Shown here: piece by piece, positions 36,628 to 45,545 of the stretch
How the letters are laid out: each line of letters begins with the position of its first letter
Numbering within the stretch: the stretch's first letter is position 1
Assembly: GCF_001049735.1 (NCBI RefSeq)
Contig: NZ_CVPC01000004.1
Span: forward strand, 86,215 to 150,214
Origin: Nereida ignava
GTDB lineage: Bacteria; Pseudomonadota; Alphaproteobacteria; Rhodobacterales; Rhodobacteraceae
DNA: 64,000 bases
Direction of reading: 5' to 3'
The notes under the pieces: generated by a model
Seen by the model: the letters and a program-made list of their open reading frames with translations, nothing else
What the model was told of the DNA's origin: nothing
Databases searched by the model: none
Program-made: the position numbers and the translations under genes

Positions 36628-36652
36628 TGGGCACCATTGGGGCGCGCACACC

Positions 36653-37399
36653 TCATCCCGCAGTCCAGCCGCCGTCCACTAAAATAGACGTTCCCGTGAC
36701 CATCGCACTGGCGTCCGTGGCCAGAAAAACTACGGCGCCCATGATATCTTCGATCTCAGCCACACGGGGCAGTTTAATCTTTTCTTCGATCCACGCGCGC
36801 TTTGCTGGATCTTCAAAAGTGGCTTCGGTCAACGGTGTGCGAATAAACGTCGGACAAATGGTGTTCACGCGAATGTTGCGCGGCCCCCATTCGATGGCCA
36901 TCGCCTTAGTCATGCCCTCAACGGCATGTTTTGTGCCGCAATATACGGCCCGTTCCATCCCGCCGACGTGGCCCATCTGGCTGCTGATCTGGATGATCGA
37001 GCCACCGTTCTGCATGCCTTTGGCCGCTTCTTGCGCAAGAAAATACGCCGCTTTGAAATTAATCGCTGACACTGCATCAAAATCTTCAGGGCGTGCATCA
37101 ATCGCGGGACCGTGGCGCGCCATACCAGCGGAGTTACACACAACATCGACAGGTGTTTTCAGCACTTCACGCACAGCTTCAAGGTCTGTCACATCAAGCT
37201 GAACTGCTTCAACAGAAAGGCCCTGAGCGGCCATTTCATCTGTGGCGGCCTGCAACTCGGACATGCCACGCGCAGCCATCACCACATGCGCGCCTGCTTG
37301 CGCCAAAGCGGCAGCACAGCCCAAACCGATACCACGCGATGCGCCAGTAACCAGTGCACGTTTGCCATCAAGACGGAACGACGGGGTGTTGGGGATCAT
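36653..37399 (-). CDS. Short-chain dehydrogenase/reductase, first gene of the LacI-linked operon
   Basis: The 248-residue classical SDR has the cofactor motif TGASRGIG (18-25), NSAG, catalytic Ser in ISSQMG, the Tyr-x3-Lys pair in YCGTKHA, and a C-terminal TGTSILVDGGW. It resembles gluconate/sorbitol-type dehydrogenases. It begins the operon SDR-LacI-SnoaL2-bicupin-MetE-like-hydrolase, with the promoter and operator directly upstream. Substrate unknown. Confidence 0.92.
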   Translation of the reverse strand: MIPNTPSFRLDGKRALVTGASRGIGLGCAAALAQAGAHVVMAARGMSELQAATDEMAAQGLSVEAVQLDVTDLEAVREVLKTPVDVVCNSAGMARHGPAIDARPEDFDAVSAINFKAAYFLAQEAAKGMQNGGSIIQISSQMGHVGGMERAVYCGTKHAVEGMTKAMAIEWGPRNIRVNTICPTFIRTPLTEATFEDPAKRAWIEEKIKLPRVAEIEDIMGAVVFLATDASAMVTGTSILVDGGWTAG

Positions 37400-37413
37400 G
37401 GCTCAGACTCACT

Positions 37414-37463
37414 CTTGCATAGGTTTGCAAGATTACCCTACGCCCAAGATTTACACCTGACAA
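37414..37463 (-). promoter_or_regulatory. Promoter with LacI-type operator for the SDR operon
   Basis: On the minus strand TTGTCA (37458-37463) and TAGGGT (37435-37440) are 17 bases apart. The perfect inverted repeat CTTGCA-N6-TGCAAG (37414-37431) starts three bases after the -10 hexamer, covering the expected transcription start, 15 bases before the SDR ATG. This is the usual placement of a LacI-family repressor site, and the operon encodes such a regulator. Confidence 0.55.
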
Positions 37464-37529
37464 TCCCCTTAGGGTGATCGCCTTAAATGTCGAGACATGT
37501 AATGAGATTTCTCAGCTGATCCGCAGATA

Positions 37530-37557
37530 TGGCGGTGCCGTTCGTTTAACACCGCCA
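37530..37557 (-). other. Hairpin after the msrA/double-SnoaL transcript
   Basis: TGGCGGTG and CACCGCCA form a perfect 8-bp stem with a 12-base loop about 33 bases past the stop at 37590. No T-run follows on the minus strand; it may be a weak or factor-dependent terminator. Confidence 0.35.
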
Positions 37558-37589
37558 CTTTCACCGTGATACTTTTGAGGCGCGCGCCC

Positions 37590-38576
37590 TTACCAGGTTA
37601 ATTCACGCATCCGCGCCAGAACATCCACGCCAAGCTGGGCGTAAGCATCCAGCAAATCAACAAGCACCCAGTTTTCACGAATAAGACCGTCTTTCACCCG
37701 CCAGAAATCAAGACTGCGCATGGTGATGCGCTTGCCCGACGGTGCAATTCCAAGCCATCCACCACCATCAAGCGTCATATTCATGCCGGGCCATGCAGTG
37801 AAAGCAACATAGTCGCCTTGCGCAAAATAATGCCCCTTCTCAACCTCACCTTTACGGTCAGGCATCGCATTCAAAAACGGGATTTGGTGGTGCTTGCGAA
37901 AACCTTCGATCCCGCGCGCGGTCCCAATGCCTGCTGGCCCGTACCAACTACAGCGAGGATCCCAAAACGCAGGAAGCCGCATCGCCTCTTCGCCGTCGTT
38001 GTTAAAGCTGAGATGGTGCAACATATCGCCCACCACCGCAGATGCCGCAGCACCATCCCCTTCAATGCGGAGACCGTCACAGGTTGACGGTCCAAAAACC
38101 GTCATCTCGCGGCCCAAGCTGGGCGACATCGGCCATGCACCGGCCTGCATCATCAATTCGGGAATGTCCCAAAGCGCCTGCATTTCAACGATCTGATCCC
38201 CTTCAACGCGAAAGAACTCATGAAACCGCATTGTTGCAAGGCGCGCCGTGGGCGGGATGTCCAAGAAGGGTGCCGCAAATTTACCCGCGTAATGCCCGCA
38301 GTGCCCGATCCATGTTTGACCATGGGTATCAACGCCCTGCATTTTGATAAACGGACGGCGCTCAAGATCGGGAAACGCAGTGTAGAGCGCGCTCAACGGC
38401 CCACCGCTTGAGGAACCGCCACCAACTGCTCCGTCAGCCGCGGCAAAATCAGCGACCGGCATCGTTTCAAACGGATAGGCAAGGTGCACTGTGGCGTCTG
38501 GTGCGAATTTCGCATTTACTTCAGCCTGAGCTACATCGAAAGAGCACCCCTCCAGAATGTCAAAAACGTTAATCAT
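37590..38576 (-). CDS. Second double SnoaL-like (NTF2-fold) protein
   Basis: The 328-residue protein also seems to contain two SnoaL/NTF2-like domains. The first (about 15-150) contains [25 protein letters not shown] and [23 protein letters not shown]. The second (about 180-325) contains [33 protein letters not shown] and [20 protein letters not shown]. The ending motif of each half ([19 protein letters not shown]) is typical of the fold. Its ATG overlaps the msrA stop by ATGA. It precedes the LacI-linked operon on the same strand by 190 bases. Confidence 0.8.
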   Translation of the reverse strand: MINVFDILEGCSFDVAQAEVNAKFAPDATVHLAYPFETMPVADFAAADGAVGGGSSSGGPLSALYTAFPDLERRPFIKMQGVDTHGQTWIGHCGHYAGKFAAPFLDIPPTARLATMRFHEFFRVEGDQIVEMQALWDIPELMMQAGAWPMSPSLGREMTVFGPSTCDGLRIEGDGAAASAVVGDMLHHLSFNNDGEEAMRLPAFWDPRCSWYGPAGIGTARGIEGFRKHHQIPFLNAMPDRKGEVEKGHYFAQGDYVAFTAWPGMNMTLDGGGWLGIAPSGKRITMRSLDFWRVKDGLIRENWVLVDLLDAYAQLGVDVLARMRELTW

Positions 38577-39223
38577 GCATCAAGTCCTGCAGGGCAGCTG
38601 ACGCCGGTTCCGCCGATCCCGCAATATCCAGCAGGATTTTTCGCCAGATATTGCTGGTGATAATCTTCCGCGAAATAAAACGTCGGTGCCTCAAGAATTT
38701 CTGTGGTAACCGCTGGAAAACCCGCCGCATCCAAACGTTCCTGATAGGCAGATTTGCTTTGTAACGCCGCGACCATTTGCGCCTCAGTGCTACAATAAAT
38801 GCCCGAACGGTACTGCGTGCCAAGGTCATTACCCTGCCGCATACCTTGGGTCGGATCATGCCCTTCCCAAAAAGCAACAAGCAACTCTTGGAACGAAATA
38901 ACCGCCGGATCATAAACCACGCGCACCACTTCGTTGTGCCCCGTCTTGCCAGTGCAGACCTCATCATATGTGGCGTTCGGCGTGTGACCCGCAGCGTAGC
39001 CCACCATGGTTAACCACACGCCTTCAAGTTGCCAGAAAATCCGCTCAACGCCCCAAAAACAGCCCATTCCAAACTGCACAACCTCCATGCCTGTCGGCAC
39101 GTCCATTGTCAGATCGCGGCCCGACACAAAATGTGTCGCAGCTGTTGCAATCGGATCAGCACGACCCGCAAGCGCATTTTGCGCGCTTACCATCTGCATC
39201 TTTTTTCTTTGAAATAACATCAT
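38573..39223 (-). CDS. msrA: Peptide-methionine (S)-S-oxide reductase
   Basis: MsrA reduces methionine sulfoxide in proteins. The 216-residue protein has the catalytic Cys55 in [13 protein letters not shown], the [21 protein letters not shown] block, and Cys residues in the C-terminal [12 protein letters not shown] that can resolve the disulfide. It is longer than minimal MsrA by an N-terminal extension of about 40 residues. It overlaps the following double-SnoaL gene by four bases, an unexpected partner. Confidence 0.94.
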   Translation of the reverse strand: MMLFQRKKMQMVSAQNALAGRADPIATAATHFVSGRDLTMDVPTGMEVVQFGMGCFWGVERIFWQLEGVWLTMVGYAAGHTPNATYDEVCTGKTGHNEVVRVVYDPAVISFQELLVAFWEGHDPTQGMRQGNDLGTQYRSGIYCSTEAQMVAALQSKSAYQERLDAAGFPAVTTEILEAPTFYFAEDYHQQYLAKNPAGYCGIGGTGVSCPAGLDA

Positions 39224-39267
39224 CGCAAAAACTCCATTCCGCAGCTTCTTTGGTCAGTGATATAGGG

Positions 39268-40497
39268 TCAGGTCGCCGGTTCGGCCAGCACGCGACTAAA
39301 CACAGTTTCGTTGCCAGGTGTCGGGTGACGCGGGATCAACAAGGACAGGCCAAGGGACAAACCAGCCATGCCCGCCGCCAAGATAAATACCAGCCCTGGT
39401 GATGTCAGCCACACATACCCTAACAGAGCAGGCAAAAAGACCGCTGCAATGTGGTTGATGGTGAACGCCACGGCCGCAGTGGGCGCGATATCTGCAGGAT
39501 CAGCGATTTTCTGGAAATACGTTTTAATCGCCAACGCAAGACTGAAAAACAGGTGGTTTACCACGTAAAGTGACGCCGCCAAGACGACGCCCCATCCCAA
39601 GTAATAGATGCCAGAATATGCCACGAAAACCACGAACAGCCCCACATATTCAACTGCCAATGCGCGGCGCTCGCCGAAGACTGCGACGACTTTGCCGATC
39701 ATCGGCGCAAAAACCATGTTCGCGACCAAAGTAATCATCAAAAGCCCTGTGATCTCGTCCACTTTATAGCCAAAACGCTCAACCATCATGAAAGCTGCGA
39801 AAACCACAAAAATTTGGCGGCGCGCACCGGACATGAACTGCAGTGCATAATATAGCCAATACCTTTTGCGCAAAACGAACTCCTTGCGCTGTGGGTTGGG
39901 GCTTTCAAACTGTGGATAGGCAAAATACGCAAATATCGCGAGGCACGCCGTGATTAAACCGCCTGTCATGTAGACTGCGTTATAACTCAGGCCGAGCGGC
40001 TCCCACAAAAACTGCAGGCCGATATAGACAGACAACGTGGCCGCAGACCCTGCGCCAATGATCCAGCCCAATGTTTGTGGCGCGCGCGCCTTATCAATCC
40101 ACTGCAACTGAAGCGATTGGTTCACCGTCTCATAATAATGAAAGCCGATGCTGCTGAGCATCGTAAGGGTCAAAATACCGCCCATGTAGGGAAACTTTGC
40201 GGTCAAAGCTGTGGCAACGCCCAGCAAAACCAACGCCACAATTCCCAATACCTGCTCACGCATCACCATCAAAACAGCGATCACCCCGATCGCAAAAAAG
40301 CCCGGAATTTCGCGCACCGTGTGCAGCCAGCCGATGTCACTGCCGTCAAAACCCGCGACCTCAATTACAAAGTTATTGAGCAGTGCGGACCATGTGGAAA
40401 AGGCAATTGGCATCGCGGCCGCCATCAAAAACAGCAGAGCAACAGGCTGGCGCCAAACCGGCAGGGCCTTGGCTTCGGAGAGTTGAATATATTTCAT
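39268..40497 (-). CDS. Major facilitator superfamily transporter
   Basis: The product of about 409 residues has twelve hydrophobic segments and short charged loops (for example KRYWLYYALQFMSGARRQ between helices six and seven), consistent with an MFS permease. No substrate-specific motif is recognisable to me. The frame opens at 40527 with a run of Arg/Met; I place the start at ATG 40497 (MKYIQLSEAK), though 40503 is equally possible since no clear ribosome site is present. It follows no obvious partner and is divergent from the rhomboid gene. Confidence 0.82.
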   Translation of the reverse strand: MKYIQLSEAKALPVWRQPVALLFLMAAAMPIAFSTWSALLNNFVIEVAGFDGSDIGWLHTVREIPGFFAIGVIAVLMVMREQVLGIVALVLLGVATALTAKFPYMGGILTLTMLSSIGFHYYETVNQSLQLQWIDKARAPQTLGWIIGAGSAATLSVYIGLQFLWEPLGLSYNAVYMTGGLITACLAIFAYFAYPQFESPNPQRKEFVLRKRYWLYYALQFMSGARRQIFVVFAAFMMVERFGYKVDEITGLLMITLVANMVFAPMIGKVVAVFGERRALAVEYVGLFVVFVAYSGIYYLGWGVVLAASLYVVNHLFFSLALAIKTYFQKIADPADIAPTAAVAFTINHIAAVFLPALLGYVWLTSPGLVFILAAGMAGLSLGLSLLIPRHPTPGNETVFSRVLAEPAT

Positions 40498-40633
40498 ACG
40501 CATTGCGATACGCCGAACCCGCATCAAAAGGAAGCCACCTTGTGCCGCGCTTATGCGTTCTCACATTAGTATATGTCCGCCAAGCACGCCGTTGCTCTTG
40601 ACCAATGCATAGGCGCAGATCACCTTTGCGGAT

Positions 40634-41377
40634 ATGTTTCCAATCCGCGATCATAATCCGTCAGGCCGCCTGCCCTTCGTGACCTACACGTTGATGGCAC
40701 TGAACATCGGCATTTTCCTCAGTTACTGGCCGATCATGGACGACCCGCGCGCGCTGACGCGATTTTATATGGAGTGGTCGCTCATCCCGCGTCAGGTAAC
40801 GGGTGGCTTGGACTTTGCTGGGTTGGTGACGTCGATGTTTTTGCATGGTGGCCTGATGCATTTGGCCGGAAACATGCTGTTTTTGTTCATCTTTGGCGAC
40901 AACATGGAAGACGCCTTTGGACATTTTGGCTTTGCTGTTTTCTATCTGGCGTGCGGTGTGGGTGCAGGTCTCGCACATGTTATTTCTGATCCACTTAGCA
41001 CAATTCCCACTGTCGGCGCGTCAGGGGCAATCGCTGCTGTGATGGGGGGATATTTGCTCCTCTACCCCAAGGCGCGAGTGGATATTTTGTTGATCTTGGT
41101 GATCATCTTCAAAGTCATTCCCGTACCTGCGTGGATCATGCTGGGGCTGTGGTTTGCCTTCCAACTCTTTAGCGGGATCACAGCGCCAGCAGGCGCCGGC
41201 GTTGCCTATTGGGCGCACGCGGGGGGCTTTTTGATCGGGATGGCAGCGACTGTGCCCTACTGGGTCAAAAACGGCGGGCCGGCATTTTGGCGGGTGCGGC
41301 AGATGCAGCCGCCCCACCCAGAAGCGCAATACACATACGCGCGCAGCAACGTCCCGCGCGTAACGCGGCGCAGATAA
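40634..41377 (+). CDS. Rhomboid-family intramembrane serine protease
   Basis: The 247-residue membrane protein has about six helices and the rhomboid catalytic pair Ser130 (VGASGAIAAV) and His195 (YWAHAGGFLIG), plus the conserved HLAGNMLFL segment. It cleaves single-pass membrane proteins within the bilayer; substrates are unknown. A basic tail (ARSNVPRVTRRR) follows the last helix. It is divergent from the MFS gene and converges on the inositol monophosphatase gene. Confidence 0.92.
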   Translation: MFPIRDHNPSGRLPFVTYTLMALNIGIFLSYWPIMDDPRALTRFYMEWSLIPRQVTGGLDFAGLVTSMFLHGGLMHLAGNMLFLFIFGDNMEDAFGHFGFAVFYLACGVGAGLAHVISDPLSTIPTVGASGAIAAVMGGYLLLYPKARVDILLILVIIFKVIPVPAWIMLGLWFAFQLFSGITAPAGAGVAYWAHAGGFLIGMAATVPYWVKNGGPAFWRVRQMQPPHPEAQYTYARSNVPRVTRRR

Positions 41378-41406
41378 ACCTCGCGGTCAAACTTCAGGCA
41401 CAGACC

Positions 41407-42192
41407 TTAAGAGCGGATGACTTTGGCGAAGTTGTCGAAGATTTCGTTATTTGCAGCAATCACTGTGCCGCTGCCGATAATGTCGTCACCTGCTGCTACG
41501 GCGTCAATCATGCCGCCACCCTCAGTCACGATGATCAAGCCCGCAGCGATGTCCCACGGCTTAAGGCGGCGTTCCCAGAAACCTTCATAGCGGCCAGCCG
41601 CTACATAGGCCAAATCCAACGAGGCCGCACCAAAGCGGCGCACACCGGATGTTGCAGGCAACAAACGACCCAAGTCTTGGAGTGTTTGTGGAAGGTCTGC
41701 ACGACCAGCCCAAGGCAAGCCAGTTGCAAAAACTGATTCGATCAAACGGTTGCGTCCAGACACCCGAATACGGCTTTCGTTCAGCCAAGCACCCTGTCCC
41801 TTTTCAGCAAAGAAACATTCATCTTTCACTGGATCGTAAATGACGCCAGCAACAATCGCGCCTTTGTGCTCAAGCGCGATTGAAACAGCCCAGTGCGGCA
41901 GGCCGTGCAAAAAGTTTGTCGTGCCATCAAGCGGGTCAACGATCCAGCGGCGGGTTGGGTCCTGCCCTTCGATCTCGGCGCTCTCTTCGCCCAAGAAACC
42001 ATAGGTCGGACGCGCTTCCATAAGTTCTTCGCGAATGATTTGTTCTGCGTTCAGATCAGCGCGCGTCACAAAATCGCCCGCCCCTTTGACGCTGACTTGG
42101 AGCTGTTCGACCTCTCCAAAATCCTTCAAAAGCGCGCGGCCCACTTTTCGGGCAGTTTTTATCATTACATTAAGATTGGCACTGCCCTGCAT
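41407..42192 (-). CDS. Inositol monophosphatase family protein (SuhB-like)
   Basis: The 261-residue protein has the metal-binding residues of the family: EES (in GFLGEESAEIEG), the signature WIVDPLDGTTNFLHG, and the C-terminal KPWDIAAGLIIVTEGGG. It is a Mg-dependent phosphatase for inositol phosphate or similar sugar phosphates; SuhB members also touch ribosome synthesis. GGAG precedes the ATG. It is divergent from the decarboxylase-like gene across 71 bases. Confidence 0.92.
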   Translation of the reverse strand: MQGSANLNVMIKTARKVGRALLKDFGEVEQLQVSVKGAGDFVTRADLNAEQIIREELMEARPTYGFLGEESAEIEGQDPTRRWIVDPLDGTTNFLHGLPHWAVSIALEHKGAIVAGVIYDPVKDECFFAEKGQGAWLNESRIRVSGRNRLIESVFATGLPWAGRADLPQTLQDLGRLLPATSGVRRFGAASLDLAYVAAGRYEGFWERRLKPWDIAAGLIIVTEGGGMIDAVAAGDDIIGSGTVIAANNEIFDNFAKVIRS

Positions 42193-42263
42193 GGCTCAAC
42201 TCCTATAAAGCTCAAGCCGCGGCTATAGAACGTCATCCACCATCGCGCAAGGAGTTGTAACCC

Positions 42264-43679
42264 ATGACAAACAAGAACCCTCATGAAGGCAACCGGATGG
42301 ACCCAAATGACTGGACCGCGTTTCGCGCCGAGATGCATCAGGTCCTTGATGCATGTGTCGATCACCTTGAAAATGCCCGTAACCATCCGTGGCGGCCCGT
42401 TCCCGATGGGTTTGATGCGGCCATATCGCTTGACACGCCAACGCGCGGGGACGCGTCCAGTTTATTGACGGACACAATCATGCCCGCCTCCACCGGCAAC
42501 ACGCATCCAGCGTTCTTTGGATGGGTCCACGGCACGGGCCAAGCCATGGGGCTGGCTTCGGAAATGGTGGCGGCCGCGATGAATTCGAACTGCGGAGGCC
42601 GCGATCATGGGGGTATCCGCATTGAAAAAGAATGCATCCGCTGGCTGACCGATTTGGCGGGGCTAGGCGAAAATGCAAGCGGCATCCTGACCACGGGCAC
42701 ATCGCAGGCCACAATCTATGCGCTGTCTGCAGCAAAAGTAGCCCGATTTGGCGCAGATGTTCGCAAAACGGGTGTTCAGAATTTACCCACCGTGCGTGTT
42801 TATATCGCCAAAGGTGCGCATAGCTGTATCAAACAGGCCATGGAAATTCTTGGCTTTGGTGGGGACGCCGTGTGCCAGATCACCCTGAAAGACGGGGCGA
42901 TGGATACGGATGCACTGCAAACACAGCTGACCCAAGACGCCGCTGCCGGCATTGTGCCGTTGGCAATTGTCGGCACCGCCGGAAGCGTCAACACCGGCAC
43001 TTATGATGATCTGAACACTCTTTCGCGCATCGCCCAAGAGCACAGCACATGGCTGCACGTTGATGCGGCTTTCGGTTTTTGGATCCGTATCGCCGCACCG
43101 CGCCTCAGCATCCTTGCGAGCGGTATTGAGCACGCCAATTCCATAGCACTAGACGGGCACAAGTGGTTGGGTGTGCAATACGATTGCGGCGCGTGTTTGC
43201 TACGCGATCATGATCTGCACCGCGCGACATTCTCGGATCGTGCAGAGTATTTGACCGCGCAATCTGCAGGGATCGGTGCGGGGGATTGGTGGCCCACGGA
43301 TTATGGCACCGAACTTAGCCGAGGGATGCGCGCGCTTAAACTGTGGACCACGCTCAAAACCCACGACCGCGATACAATAAGCGCCGCCATCACGGACAAC
43401 TGTGATCAAGCCGCGCTAATGGGCGAGTTGGTTGAGGCGTCGCCCCATCTAACGCTCGCCCATCCTGTCATCTCAAACCTGTGCGTCTTTACGCCAAATG
43501 CCGGTGACGCCTCTGATATTGCAGCGGCCTTGCAGCTGTCTGGTGATGCAGTTTTTTCGACCACGACTGTTGATGGCAAAAACTGTTTGCGCGCGGCAAT
43601 CGTGAACCACCGCACTACATCGCAAACAATCCACGACGTGATCGCTGCTGTTGAGGCGCAAGTGATCGCTGCGCGCTAA
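42264..43679 (+). CDS. PLP-dependent group II decarboxylase family protein
   Basis: The 471-residue protein resembles aromatic amino-acid/glutamate/tyrosine decarboxylases: TIMPASTGNTHPAFFGWVHG, the phosphate-binding LTTGTSQATIYAL, HVDAAFG (265-271) with the cofactor Asp, and Schiff-base Lys300 in ALDGHKWLGVQYDCG. AAGGAGTTG lies before the ATG. The amino-acid substrate cannot be read. It stands alone between the inositol phosphatase and a LysR gene, with which it converges at seven bases. Confidence 0.88.
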   Translation: MTNKNPHEGNRMDPNDWTAFRAEMHQVLDACVDHLENARNHPWRPVPDGFDAAISLDTPTRGDASSLLTDTIMPASTGNTHPAFFGWVHGTGQAMGLASEMVAAAMNSNCGGRDHGGIRIEKECIRWLTDLAGLGENASGILTTGTSQATIYALSAAKVARFGADVRKTGVQNLPTVRVYIAKGAHSCIKQAMEILGFGGDAVCQITLKDGAMDTDALQTQLTQDAAAGIVPLAIVGTAGSVNTGTYDDLNTLSRIAQEHSTWLHVDAAFGFWIRIAAPRLSILASGIEHANSIALDGHKWLGVQYDCGACLLRDHDLHRATFSDRAEYLTAQSAGIGAGDWWPTDYGTELSRGMRALKLWTTLKTHDRDTISAAITDNCDQAALMGELVEASPHLTLAHPVISNLCVFTPNAGDASDIAAALQLSGDAVFSTTTVDGKNCLRAAIVNHRTTSQTIHDVIAAVEAQVIAAR

Positions 43680-43685
43680 ACGCTG

Positions 43686-44591
43686 CTACTGGCGTTGAAG
43701 TTTCACCGCTTCAATGCCAGCCAGCTTTAGCAGATGGGCCATGTAGGGTAGCGTGGTCTCGTTGCTGCGTGTGGCGGCATAAAGCCTGCGCGTAATGCCT
43801 GTTTCTGTCAGTGGCCGAGTTACGTAGTCAGACGAGTATTTCACCTCGCGCACGACCCAATCAGGCAACACCGCCACACCGCGATTTGAGGCAACCAACA
43901 ACAAGATCACGGCTGTCAGCTCCGCTTGACGGACCTCTGCAGGTTCAACTTTGGCGGGGATCAAGAGCTGTGAAAAAACATCAAGCCGCGAGCGTTCAAC
44001 GGGATAGGTGATCAGAGTTTCGCCGCGAAAATCCTCAGCATCGACAAAAGGCTTGCTGGCCAGCGGGTGCTGGTTCGAGGCAACAAAAACCGCGTCGTAA
44101 TCAAAAAGAGGTGTGAAATCGACACCAGCCAGATCCGCCGGATCCGATGATACAACAAGATCAACTTTTTCCTTTTGCAACGCGGGAAGCGCGTCAAAGG
44201 CCAAGCCGGGCAAAATATCAACATCCACGTCAGGCCAGGCTTTGCGGAATTTCTCAAGCACAGGAAACAACCACTCAAAACAGGCGTGACACTCAATCGC
44301 GATATGAAGGCGTCCTGCGCGGCCCTGCTCAATACCCGCAAACTCAGCCTCGAGCGCTGCGACTTGGGGCAACACTTGCTCAGCCAGTCCTAACAGCTTC
44401 ATGCCCGCCGCCGACAATTTCAAAGGCTTTGAACGCCGGATAAACAGCTCAACTTGCGCTTGATCCTCAAGGCCTTTGATCTGATGGCTCAGCGCAGATT
44501 GGGTAATGTTGAGCCTGTCCGCGGCAGCCGACAGCCCACCGGCTTCATGGATCGCTTTAATCGTGCGGAGATGGCGAAACTCGATATGCAT
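43686..44591 (-). CDS. LysR-family regulator, MetR-like
   Basis: The 301-residue protein starts at ATG 44591 with GAGGGC at ribosome-site distance; the frame is open to 44759 but the extra residues do not resemble a LysR N-terminus. The helix-turn-helix (LRTIKAIHEAGGLSAAADRLNITQSALSHQIKGLE) and effector domain follow. It is divergent from metF across 87 bases holding a long dyad. Length, position and sequence feel fit MetR, the homocysteine-responsive activator of methionine genes. The assignment is by context. Confidence 0.85.
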   Translation of the reverse strand: MHIEFRHLRTIKAIHEAGGLSAAADRLNITQSALSHQIKGLEDQAQVELFIRRSKPLKLSAAGMKLLGLAEQVLPQVAALEAEFAGIEQGRAGRLHIAIECHACFEWLFPVLEKFRKAWPDVDVDILPGLAFDALPALQKEKVDLVVSSDPADLAGVDFTPLFDYDAVFVASNQHPLASKPFVDAEDFRGETLITYPVERSRLDVFSQLLIPAKVEPAEVRQAELTAVILLLVASNRGVAVLPDWVVREVKYSSDYVTRPLTETGITRRLYAATRSNETTLPYMAHLLKLAGIEAVKLQRQ

Positions 44592-44609
44592 GCTGCCCTC
44601 ATAATGATG

Positions 44610-44633
44610 TTGAGCGTTATGAACTTGTCTCAA
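44610..44633. promoter_or_regulatory. Dyad in the metF/metR-like divergent spacer
   Basis: TTGAG (44610-44614) and CTCAA (44629-44633) form a perfect inverted repeat with a 14-base spacer, and TGAA at 44620-44623 resembles half of the MetR box. It is centred about 57 bases before the metF start and 30 bases before the regulator start, a usual place for a LysR-type site. Confidence 0.4.
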
Positions 44634-44678
44634 GTAATGCCTACAGGCACAAAAACGCAAGCCAAAAAGGAATATATC

Positions 44679-45545
44679 ATGCCAAGCGCATCTGTGAGTT
44701 TCGAGTTCTTTCCGCCCAAATCCATCCCCGCCGCGTTCCGCCTTTGGGATTGCGTGCAAACTCTTGCACCCCTTGATCCGTCATTCGTGTCCGTGACCTA
44801 CGGCGCGGGCGGCACGACCCGCAAACTCACCCACGAGGCCGTCAGTGCGCTGAGCAGCCAGACAGACCTGACCGTGGCCGCACATCTGACCTGCGTAGAT
44901 CAAACCCGTGATGAGACGTTGGAAATTGCGCGCGCCTACATAGACCAAGGCGTGCGCCAGATCGTGGCGCTACGCGGGGACGCCCCCAAAGGCCAAGCGC
45001 AGTTCACACCACACCCCGAAGGCTTTGCATCGTCCCTTGAGTTGATCAGTGCGCTTAAAGCCGAGGGCGTTGAGCACATTCGCGTTGGCGCTTATCCGGA
45101 TTGCCATCCTGATGCCACGGACATGAAGGCCAACGTTGACTGGCTTAAACGCAAGATAGACGCAGGCGCCGACAGCGCATTAACGCAGTTCTTCTTTGAG
45201 GCTGACACGTTCCTGCGGTTTCGCGATCACTGCGCAGCGGCGGGCATCACCGCACCGATCATCCCCGGCATTCTGCCAATCGAAACATGGTCTGGCGTGC
45301 GCGCTTTTGCCAACGCCTGCGGCACGCCAACGCCGCGCTGGCTTGATGATGCATTCGATAAAGCAACCCGCGATAACCGTGCCGACCTGCTGGCAATTTC
45401 ACTGGCAACAGAACTGTGCGACACGCTAATTACGGAAGGCGTAGAACAGCTGCATTTCTATACGCTGAACAAGCCAGAAATGACGCGGGACGTATGCCAC
45501 GCCTTGGGGATCACTCCGCAACTCGAACTTGAGAAAGTCGCCTGA
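44679..45545 (+). CDS. metF: 5,10-methylenetetrahydrofolate reductase
   Basis: MetF makes 5-methyltetrahydrofolate, the methyl donor for methionine synthesis. From ATG 44679 the product is 288 residues with SFEFFPPKS (substrate Glu), VTYGAGGTTR, the LRGDAPKG flavin/folate block and the C-terminal LHFYTLNKPE. AAAAAGGA sits eight bases before the start; the much longer upstream open frame runs through the LysR gene and is discarded. Its last 35 bases overlap the convergent DUF2235 gene. Confidence 0.94.
   Translation: MPSASVSFEFFPPKSIPAAFRLWDCVQTLAPLDPSFVSVTYGAGGTTRKLTHEAVSALSSQTDLTVAAHLTCVDQTRDETLEIARAYIDQGVRQIVALRGDAPKGQAQFTPHPEGFASSLELISALKAEGVEHIRVGAYPDCHPDATDMKANVDWLKRKIDAGADSALTQFFFEADTFLRFRDHCAAAGITAPIIPGILPIETWSGVRAFANACGTPTPRWLDDAFDKATRDNRADLLAISLATELCDTLITEGVEQLHFYTLNKPEMTRDVCHALGITPQLELEKVA

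Noticed and set aside
44592..44678. Possible SAM or SAH riboswitch upstream of metF
   Set aside because: The 87-base spacer is short and shows no SAM-I, SAM-II or SAH core; the only structure is the dyad.
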